Positions 58,166 through 64,000 of a DNA stretch of 64,000 bases are shown here, in pieces. Location: contig NZ_JBNDNA010000002.1 of NCBI RefSeq assembly GCF_049856175.1, positions 243,648 through 307,647 of the forward strand. The letters are read 5' to 3'. The notes under the pieces are model-generated. The model searched no databases. It saw only the letters and a list, made by a program, of their open reading frames with translations, and was not told the origin of the DNA. A program made the position numbers and the translations under genes. Every line of letters begins with the position of its first letter. The first letter of the stretch is position 1. This DNA comes from JB111 sp049856175. Lineage in GTDB: Bacteria; Actinomycetota; Actinomycetes; Actinomycetales; Actinomycetaceae.

Positions 58166-59323
58166 GTGCCGATCCCGAACGACCCCTACACCGCGCACGT
58201 GCCCGAGGACGAGTCCCGCGTCGCTCTCGCCGCACGCACGCTCACGCTCGCGGTCTCCGGCACGCTCACGGTCCTGCTGCTGCTCGTCATCATGCTCGTG
58301 CCGGTGCCGTACGTCGTCGAGCGCCCCGGGCCGACCGCGGACACCCTCGGCGAGCTCCAGGGACACCCGCTCATCACCGTCGACGGCGCGGAGACCTACC
58401 CCACCTCCGGCGAGCTGCGCCTGACCACGGTCTCCACGCTCGGCGGCCCGGGCTACCCGGTCACCGCGGGCGACGTGGTCCGCGGCTGGGTGCTGGGTTC
58501 GGAGACCGTCGTGCCGCGCGAGGCGGTGTACTCCGAGACGGAGACGTCCGAGTCGATCGCCGAGCGCGGGCAGGCGCAGATGCTGTCCTCACAGACGAGC
58601 TCCACGGTCGCCGCCCTCACCGAGCTCGGGCACGAGATCCCCATGACGCTGACGGTCTCGGTCGTGTCTCAGGACTCGGGCGCCGCGGGGGTCGTCGAGG
58701 TCGACGACGTCATCACTGGCATCGCCGCCCCCGGCGGCCGGATGGAGGACGTGCCGGACTACCAGGAGCTGGTCGGGACCCTCGCCGAGGTCGAGCCGGG
58801 ACAGACCGTGCGGCTGCGCGTCGAGCGTGACGGCGAGCCGCGGGAGGTCGAGGTCGTCACGTCGGCCCCGCCGGTCGACGCCACCGGCGCGCCCCTGCAG
58901 GAGGGCTCCCTCCTCGGCATCGGGATCCTGCCCGACGTGGATCTCCCCGTCGACGTCGCCTTCGACATCGACCGGATCGGCGGGCCCTCCGCGGGCATGA
59001 TGTTCGCCCTGGCGATCATCGACATGCTCACCGAGGGCGAGCTGACCGGCGGCGAGGTCGTCGCCGGCACCGGGACGATGGACCTCGCCGGCCGCGTGGG
59101 GCCCATCGGCGGCGTCCGCAAGAAGATGGTGGGTGCCGAGAACGACGGCGCCGACTGGTTCCTCGCCCCCGCATCGAACTGCGCGGAGACCGTGGGCTAC
59201 GTGCCGGACGGGCTCACTGTCGTCCGGGTGGCCACCCTCGAGGAGGCGCGCACCGCGGTCGAGGAGATCGCCGCCGGGCGCGGTGACCAGCTGCCGGGCT
59301 GCGACGTCGTCGCGGCCGACTGA
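58166..59323 (+). CDS. membrane-anchored PDZ / Lon-type protease (YlbL family)
   Basis: 385 residues: an N-terminal transmembrane helix (TLTVLLLLVIMLVPVPYVV), an extracytoplasmic PDZ domain (residues about 165-240, with VIAPGGRMEDV-like binding loop and GQTVRLRVERDGEPREVEV), and a C-terminal Lon S16 protease domain. The Ser-Lys dyad is S275 in IGGPSAGMMFAL and K320 in GGVRKKMVGAEN. It probably degrades or processes envelope proteins. GTG 58166 is fixed by the -10 box. The DUF2342 gene is divergent, as in mycobacteria. Confidence 0.9.
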   Translation: MPIPNDPYTAHVPEDESRVALAARTLTLAVSGTLTVLLLLVIMLVPVPYVVERPGPTADTLGELQGHPLITVDGAETYPTSGELRLTTVSTLGGPGYPVTAGDVVRGWVLGSETVVPREAVYSETETSESIAERGQAQMLSSQTSSTVAALTELGHEIPMTLTVSVVSQDSGAAGVVEVDDVITGIAAPGGRMEDVPDYQELVGTLAEVEPGQTVRLRVERDGEPREVEVVTSAPPVDATGAPLQEGSLLGIGILPDVDLPVDVAFDIDRIGGPSAGMMFALAIIDMLTEGELTGGEVVAGTGTMDLAGRVGPIGGVRKKMVGAENDGADWFLAPASNCAETVGYVPDGLTVVRVATLEEARTAVEEIAAGRGDQLPGCDVVAAD

Positions 59324-59370
59324 CGCTGCCGCGCACCGACTCCGCCGGCCCCTCCTGAGGCGTCCCGCCC

Positions 59371-59387
59371 CGGGGCCGCCGGCCCCG
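59371..59387. terminator. short terminator between convergent genes
   Basis: CGGGGCC and GGCCCCG, 7-bp arms with a GCC loop, between the PDZ protease and PPA1309 genes. Confidence 0.5.
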
Positions 59388-59396
59388 CGCGCGGGC

Positions 59397-60032
59397 TCAG
59401 CTCAGGGTCGCGGCGAGCGCGTGGACGAGGCCGGGCACGGCGTCGGGCGAGCCGGCGACCATCGTGTCGTCGTCGTGGGCGCGGGTGCGCAGCGCGCACC
59501 ACGACTCGCCGGAGCGCAGCACGCCGACGGCCATGCGCACGTCCTCGCGCGACGGGTGCTCCCGGAGAGCCCGGAGCGACTCCTCGGGGTCCGACGGCAG
59601 CCCGGCCTCCGCCTCCGGCGGGACCACGATCCGCTCGACGACGATCGCGGCGCCGGCGACCTCGTCCGGCCACGCCAGCTGACCGAGGAGCTCGTCGAGG
59701 GTGTCCGACTCGGGCAGGCCCTCCTGCTCGACGGCGAACAGGTGGTCGGGATCCGTCCGGCCCGCCAGCACGGCCTCGACCCCGAGGGTCGTCTCGAGCG
59801 ACGGGTCCGCGGCAAGGGCCTCGCCGGTGCGCACGAGCGCCGCGACGATCACCGGACCGTCCCAGCCGGCCCGGGCGGCGTGCCGCTCGAGGTCGAGCAC
59901 CGCGGCTCGCACGGCAGAGGTCCGTGGGGACGGCGCGGCACCGTCGGTCGACGGGGTGTCGGTGCCGGCTGCGGGCACGGCACCGCCGGGCGTGGTGGGA
60001 CCGGGTTCGGGCGGGTTCGGGGCGTCCGTCAT
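59397..60032 (-). CDS. PPA1309 family protein
   Basis: About 211 residues. A Pro/Thr-rich start of about 35 residues is followed by a conserved alpha/beta domain (AVRAAVLDLERHAARAGWDG, LFAVEQEGLPESDTLDELLG, AGAAIVVERIVVPPEAEAGL, MAVGVLRSGESWCALRTRAH). The family is restricted to actinobacteria and has no known function; it recurs between the PDZ protease and UPF0182 genes. ATG 60032 was chosen over an in-frame GTG at 60050, since GGTGAGGA fits as its binding site. Confidence 0.8.
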   Translation of the reverse strand: MTDAPNPPEPGPTTPGGAVPAAGTDTPSTDGAAPSPRTSAVRAAVLDLERHAARAGWDGPVIVAALVRTGEALAADPSLETTLGVEAVLAGRTDPDHLFAVEQEGLPESDTLDELLGQLAWPDEVAGAAIVVERIVVPPEAEAGLPSDPEESLRALREHPSREDVRMAVGVLRSGESWCALRTRAHDDDTMVAGSPDAVPGLVHALAATLS

Positions 60033-60219
60033 GGGCCCATCCTCACCCACGCGTGCACCGGCGGGGTGCCGAGGCTGCGCCCTGCGCGAACAACGTGGCC
60101 GAGGCCTCCCGAGGGGCGAACCGGGCCGGGCGTGCAGCGCTTACCCTGGAGTGGACCATCGACAGTCGTGGGGCCCGATGCCGGACCGCGCGACCGCACA
60201 TCCGTGAGGTGCCTTCCGC

Positions 60220-63200
60220 GTGACCATTCCACCCATGTCCCGACCCGGCCGCGCGCAGGGCCCTCGACCGGGCTCGGGCTCCAACGAGCGCACCGTCGGC
60301 ACCCTCGCGATGACGATCATCGTCATCGGCGTGCTCGCGGCGCTCGTGTTCGCCTTCGCCCAGGTCTGGACGGAGCTGTCCTGGTACCACCAGATCGGCT
60401 ACGAGGGGGTGGTCTACCGGGAATGGGGCTCGCGCGCCGTCCTGTTCGTCATCGGCCTCGTCGTCTCCGCGGGCGTGGTGCTCACGTGCCTGGAGATCGC
60501 CTACCGCTCGCGGAAGGTCTACGCCCCGACGACTCCGGAGGAGCGGAACCTCGACCGCTACCGCGGCATGATCGAGCCGCGACGGAGGCTGCTGTTCGTC
60601 GCCGCCGCGCTGGTCCCCGGCATCTTCATGGGCCTGCGCCTGCAGTCGTCCTGGCGCGAGCTGCTGCTGTGGCTCAACGGACAGACGTTCGGGACCACCG
60701 ACCCGCAGTTCGGCCTGGACCTGGGCTTCTTCGTCTTCACCCTGCCGGCGCTGCGCGCCCTGCTGTCGGTGGTCATGACCATCGTCGTGCTGGGCCTCAT
60801 CGCCACCGTGGTCGCGCACTACCTCTACGGCGGGCTCTCGCTGGCGCGCAAGGACAGCCGGGTCTCCCGTGGCGCGCGCGTCCAGCTCGGCGTGCTCGCG
60901 GCGCTGTTCGCCCTGCTGCTGGGCCTCTCCTACTGGCTGGACCGCTACTCCCTGCTCGTCGGTGACAACCAGCGCTTCTCGGGTGCCTCGTACGCCGACG
61001 TCAACGCCGCGCTACCCGGGCGCGCGGTGCTCGCCGCCATCGCGGTGCTCGTCGCCGTGATGTTCGTCGTCGCCGCGGTGCGCAGCACCTGGCGCCTGCC
61101 CGCCGCGGGGGTGGCGATGATGGTGGTCGCGGCCATCGTCGTCGGGACCGCCTACCCGGCCGTCGTCCAGCGGTTCGAGGTCGAGCCGAACGCCATCGAG
61201 GCCGAGTCGCCGTACATCCAGCGCAACATCGAGGCCACCCGGGCGGCGTACGGGCTCGACGGCGTCGACAGCGAGCCGTACGAGCCGACGACCGACGTCG
61301 AGCGCGGCCAGCTCGGCGAGGACAGCGCGGCGACCACGCAGATCCGCCTCCTCGACCCCAACCTCGTGTCGCCGACGTTCGACCAGCTCCAGCAGATCCG
61401 CCAGTACTACGGCTTCCCGGAGCAGCTGAGCGTCGACCGCTACGAGCTCGACGGCGAGATGCAGGACACCGTCATCTCCGTGCGCGAGGTCAACCACGAC
61501 GGCCTCAGCGACGAGCAGCGCACCTGGGTCAACCAGCACACCGTGTACACGCACGGCTTCGGCGTCGTCGCCGCCCAGGGCAACTCGCTCGACCGGGACG
61601 GCCGTCCGCTGTTCTTCCAGGAGGGCATCCCGTCCCAGGGAGAGCTCGGCGACTACGAGCCGCGCGTCTACTTCGGACAGGACACCGACTTCTACTCGGT
61701 CGTGGGCGCCCCCGAGGGGACCGACCCGTGGGAGCTGGACTACCCGTCGGACTCCGCGCCCAACGGGCAGGTCAACTCGACGTTCACCGGCGACGGCGGA
61801 CCGTCGATCGGCAACTTCCTCGAGCGCGCGATGTTCGCCATGCGCTTCGGCGACATCCAACTGATGTTCTCCGACCGCGTGACGTCGGAGTCGCAGATCC
61901 TCTTCCACCGCGACCCGCACGAGCGCGTCGCCCGGGCAGCCCCGTACCTCACGCTCGACTCGCGGGCCTACCCCGCGGTCGTGGACGACGACGACGACCC
62001 CGAGACGCCGTCGCGGCTCGTGTGGATCATCGACGGCTACACGACGTCGAACGACTACCCCTACTCGGCCCGCGAGTCCCTCGAGGAGGCCACCGAGGAC
62101 TCCCTGTCCGAGGGGCAGGCCGGTGTGGCCGGCACGGCCTACGTGCCGGAGCAGGTCAACTACATCCGCAACTCGGTCAAGGCCGTGGTCGACGCCTACG
62201 ACGGCTCGGTCACCCTCTACGAGTGGGAGCAGGGCGAGGACGAGAACCCGGACCCGATCCTTCAGGCCTGGCAGTCCGTGTTCCCGGAGAGCAACATCCA
62301 GCCGGTCAGCGAGATGAGCGGCGACCTCATGGCGCACATGCGCTACCCGGAGGACCTGTTCAAGGTGCAGCGCACGCTCCTGTCGCAGTACCACGTGACC
62401 GACCCGGCCACCTTCTACTCCGGTGCGGACTTCTGGAACATCCCGACCGACCCGACGGCGTCCGGCAACGGCGTGCAGCAGCCGCCGTTCTACCTGACCC
62501 TGCAGATGCCCGGCCAGGACGAGGCGACGTTCTCGTTGTCGACCGCGTACATCCCCGGCGGTGAGAACCCGAGGAACGTGCTCACCGGGTTCGTCGCCGT
62601 CGACTCGGAGACGGGCAACACCCCGGGGGAGGTGAGGGACGGCTACGGGGACATCCGGCTCATCGAGCTTCCGCGCAACTCGACCGTCCCGGGACCCGGG
62701 CAGGTCCAGAACAACTTCAACTCGAGCCCGGAGGTCTCCACCGAGCTCAACCTCCTGAGGCAGGGTGGCTCCGACGTCCTCCTCGGCAACCTGCTCACGC
62801 TCCCCGTGGGTGGCGGTCTGCTCTACGTCCAGCCCGTGTACCTCCAGGCATCCGGCGGTACCGCGTACCCGACGCTCCAGCGCGTGGCCGTGGCGTTCGG
62901 CGACGAGATCGGGTTCGCCCCGACCCTGGACGAGGCCCTCGACCAGATCTTCGAGGGCGAGTCCGGCGCGGCCACGAGCGAGGGCGCCGGCGTGGAGTCC
63001 CCGTCCGAGGGCGCCGAGCCTGAGGAGCCGACCGGTTCGGTCGACGTCCCGGCCGGTGCGCAGCAGCGGCTCGCCGACGCACTGGCCGAGATGCAGGCGG
63101 CGCTCGCCGAGTCCAACGAGGCGATGGCGGCCGGCGACTGGACGGCCTACGGCGAGGCGCAGGAGCGGCTCAGTGCGGCCGTGGAGGACGCGCTCGCGGC

Positions 63201-63294
63201 CGAGGCCGAGATCGCCGCGGCGACGGGTGAGGACCCGATCGGCGAGTCCGCGTCCGAGGCGCCGTCCCCCGGGGTCGAGACCCCGAGCGAGTAG
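60220..63294 (+). CDS. UPF0182 family large membrane protein
   Basis: 1024 residues. About seven transmembrane helices in the first 310 residues (from TLAMTIIVIGVLAALVFAF to MMVVAAIVVGTAYPAVV), then a large extracytoplasmic domain (YIQRNIEATRAAYGLD, PLFFQEGIPSQGELGDYEPR, FLERAMFAMRFGDIQLMFS, QMPGQDEATFSLSTAYIPGG), and an acidic Ser/Glu/Pro tail after residue 910. The function is unknown; the gene is widely kept in actinobacteria. GTG 60220 has GTGAGGTG upstream; ATG 60235 is an alternative. TACCCT at 60142 may be its -10 box. Confidence 0.88.
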   Translation: MTIPPMSRPGRAQGPRPGSGSNERTVGTLAMTIIVIGVLAALVFAFAQVWTELSWYHQIGYEGVVYREWGSRAVLFVIGLVVSAGVVLTCLEIAYRSRKVYAPTTPEERNLDRYRGMIEPRRRLLFVAAALVPGIFMGLRLQSSWRELLLWLNGQTFGTTDPQFGLDLGFFVFTLPALRALLSVVMTIVVLGLIATVVAHYLYGGLSLARKDSRVSRGARVQLGVLAALFALLLGLSYWLDRYSLLVGDNQRFSGASYADVNAALPGRAVLAAIAVLVAVMFVVAAVRSTWRLPAAGVAMMVVAAIVVGTAYPAVVQRFEVEPNAIEAESPYIQRNIEATRAAYGLDGVDSEPYEPTTDVERGQLGEDSAATTQIRLLDPNLVSPTFDQLQQIRQYYGFPEQLSVDRYELDGEMQDTVISVREVNHDGLSDEQRTWVNQHTVYTHGFGVVAAQGNSLDRDGRPLFFQEGIPSQGELGDYEPRVYFGQDTDFYSVVGAPEGTDPWELDYPSDSAPNGQVNSTFTGDGGPSIGNFLERAMFAMRFGDIQLMFSDRVTSESQILFHRDPHERVARAAPYLTLDSRAYPAVVDDDDDPETPSRLVWIIDGYTTSNDYPYSARESLEEATEDSLSEGQAGVAGTAYVPEQVNYIRNSVKAVVDAYDGSVTLYEWEQGEDENPDPILQAWQSVFPESNIQPVSEMSGDLMAHMRYPEDLFKVQRTLLSQYHVTDPATFYSGADFWNIPTDPTASGNGVQQPPFYLTLQMPGQDEATFSLSTAYIPGGENPRNVLTGFVAVDSETGNTPGEVRDGYGDIRLIELPRNSTVPGPGQVQNNFNSSPEVSTELNLLRQGGSDVLLGNLLTLPVGGGLLYVQPVYLQASGGTAYPTLQRVAVAFGDEIGFAPTLDEALDQIFEGESGAATSEGAGVESPSEGAEPEEPTGSVDVPAGAQQRLADALAEMQAALAESNEAMAAGDWTAYGEAQERLSAAVEDALAAEAEIAAATGEDPIGESASEAPSPGVETPSE

Positions 63295-63303
63295 CCCGCA
63301 CGA

Positions 63304-63339
63304 CGACGGAGCCCCGGCCGCGAGGTCGGGGCTCCGTCG
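63304..63339 (+). terminator. terminator of the UPF0182 gene
   Basis: 16-bp stem, arms 63304-63319 and 63324-63339, one G-U pair, closed by a GCGA tetraloop. It starts 10 nt after the stop codon. Confidence 0.85.
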
Positions 63340-63480
63340 CGTCCCGGCCGGTCGGCACTTGGTCGCCTGACGATCACCGGCCCCCGCCGACGGCGTTCGC
63401 GCCCGAGGCGGGGGCCGTGAACGTGCCCGGGTGCGGCCGTGAGGCGGGTCGCAAGGTGAGCGGACCCACGTCGTCATCGG

Positions 63481-63509
63481 TTGAGTCCCTGTTCCCCGTG
63501 TCGTAATGT
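63481..63509 (+). promoter_or_regulatory. promoter of tRNA-fMet
   Basis: TTGAGT (63481-63486) and TAATGT (63504-63509) with a 17-nt spacer, ending 11 nt before the tRNA. Confidence 0.7.
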
Positions 63510-63520
63510 TGAGGAGTCGC

Positions 63521-63594
63521 CGCGGGGTGGAGCAGTTCGGTAGCTCGCCGGGCTCATAACCCGGAGGTCGCAGGTTCGAATCCTGTCCCCGCTA
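63521..63594 (+). tRNA. initiator tRNA-fMet (anticodon CAT)
   Basis: 74-nt cloverleaf beginning CGCGGGG. Two initiator hallmarks are present: position 1 (C) is unpaired with position 72 (T), and the anticodon stem has three G-C pairs next to the loop (GGGCTCATAACCC). The T arm is GCAGG-TTCGAAT-CCTGT, discriminator A. CCA is not encoded. Confidence 0.96.
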
Positions 63595-63600
63595 CGAGAT

Positions 63601-63638
63601 AAGGCCCCTGGCCAGCGGAAACGCTGGTCAGGGGCCTT
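63601..63638 (+). terminator. terminator of tRNA-fMet
   Basis: 17-bp stem (63601-63617 and 63622-63638, one G-U pair) with a GAAA tetraloop, followed by CTTCTTC. It is the clearest intrinsic terminator in the window. Confidence 0.9.
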
Positions 63639-63663
63639 CTTCATGTCCCCGGCAACGCCCCGA

Positions 63664-63684
63664 CTACGGTCTAACCTACGGTCT
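63664..63684. repeat. 9-bp direct repeat downstream of tRNA-fMet
   Basis: CTACGGTCT at 63664-63672 and 63676-63684, 3 bp apart. It could be part of an attachment site or a regulator site of the next gene; nothing further supports either. Confidence 0.4.
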
Positions 63685-63725
63685 GGCAATCAAGCCCGGC
63701 CACCCGGGCTGTCGGTCGCCGTCGA

Positions 63726-63731
63726 TAGGAT
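63726..63731 (+). promoter_or_regulatory. possible -10 box of the methyltransferase gene
   Basis: TAGGAT, about 60 nt before ATG 63791. No clear -35. Confidence 0.35.
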
Positions 63732-63790
63732 CGCCTCAGAGATGCGCCCCGCTTCCGGCGGTGCAGCAGAGCCGGTGAGGAAGGGCGACG

Positions 63791-64000
63791 ATGGTGACGG
63801 AGGCGGAGGGCACCACCAGAGTGCGGACGAGGAACGCCAACCTGGTCTCGGCGAAGGCCGCCAAGAACGATGAGTTCTACACGCAGTGGGCGGACATCGA
63901 GCGGGAGATGAACGCCTACCTGGAGTACGACCCTGACGTCTTCCGTGACAAGGTGATCCTGCTGCCGTGCGACGACCCGGAGTGGTCCAACTTCGCCAAG
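63791..64000 (+). CDS. EcoRI-type adenine-specific DNA methyltransferase, 3' end cut by window
   Basis: 70 codons visible. After VRTRNANLVSAKAAK comes KNDEFYTQWADIEREMNAYL, the N-terminal signature of the EcoRI-methyltransferase family (KNDEFYTQ then DIExE), followed by FRDKVILLPCDDPEWSNFAK, where DDP is the conserved segment before the first AdoMet strand. The catalytic motif lies beyond the edge. Such genes belong to restriction-modification or orphan-methylase systems. ATG 63791 follows GAGGAAGG. It is the first gene after tRNA-fMet, with less biased codon choice (AGA, GAT, CCT occur) than its neighbours, which fits horizontal transfer. Confidence 0.72.
   Translation, partial: MVTEAEGTTRVRTRNANLVSAKAAKNDEFYTQWADIEREMNAYLEYDPDVFRDKVILLPCDDPEWSNFAK

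Noticed and set aside
63664..63684. CTACGGTCT direct repeat as a proven attachment site
   Set aside because: It does not repeat the tRNA 3' end and no integrase is visible; kept only as a repeat.

Overview
The window is about 64 kb of very GC-rich DNA with strong third-position G/C bias, many GTG starts and many overlapping stop/start codons. It looks like the core chromosome of an actinobacterium. Gene content (NucS instead of MutS/MutL, WhiB7, mycoredoxin, the GlgE pathway, DUF2550, DUF2342, PPA1309 and UPF0182 families) and the Ala/Gly-rich coding style suggest Micrococcales, possibly Cellulomonas- or Georgenia-like. That placement is an inference. From memory, gene order in two long blocks matches the Mycobacterium tuberculosis neighbourhoods argS-to-atp-to-nucS-to-glg and UPF0182-to-uvrD2-to-nudC, here joined into one region.

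Layout. 1-2.7 kb: a cut-off M23 peptidase, a glycerophosphodiester phosphodiesterase, tRNA-Arg(CCG) and a small membrane protein. 2.7-12.2 kb: argS-lysA, hom-thrC-thrB (lysine and threonine synthesis), then rho and rpmE. 12.3-24.3 kb: prfA-prmC-tsaC-wecA-atpI, tightly coupled, followed by the complete F1Fo ATP synthase operon atpBEFHAGDC and a DUF2550 membrane protein. 24.4-27.9 kb: nucS, a degenerate glycoside hydrolase family 1-like protein, a zinc-finger protein, a hydrolase and a GNAT acetyltransferase. 27.9-33.1 kb: a DivIVA-like coiled-coil protein divergent from a two-gene membrane protein/lipoprotein unit, then a thioredoxin-fold/TPR protein.

33.1-48.1 kb is a glycogen/alpha-glucan locus. 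On the minus strand glgE, treS and a maltokinase-GlgB reading frame run as one overlapping unit (trehalose to maltose to maltose-1-phosphate to linear glucan to branched glucan). The phosphorylase glgP diverges from it. trpS, a lipase-like hydrolase and the debranching enzyme glgX follow on the minus strand. 48.2-52 kb: cysteine desulfurase, mnmA (tRNA thiolation), nudC and mycoredoxin. 52.1-55.1 kb: uvrD2 and whiB7. whiB7 has a long leader carrying a -35/-10 promoter next to an AT-rich site, a 71-codon upstream frame and two mutually exclusive hairpins, which together form a complete ribosome-mediated attenuator. 55.2-63.3 kb: a ThiF-like E1 protein, a DUF2342 metalloprotease-like protein, a PDZ/Lon-like protease, a PPA1309 protein and a UPF0182 membrane protein. 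The window ends with initiator tRNA-fMet, its terminator, and the start of an EcoRI-type adenine methyltransferase gene, which probably marks the edge of an accessory island.

The most notable observations are the WhiB7 attenuator, the in-frame maltokinase-GlgB fusion, the GH1-like protein lacking both catalytic glutamates beside nucS, a large repeat-rich insert in Rho, and the many -10 boxes 6-8 nt before start codons (leaderless transcripts). No CRISPR array, insertion sequence or prophage was seen.
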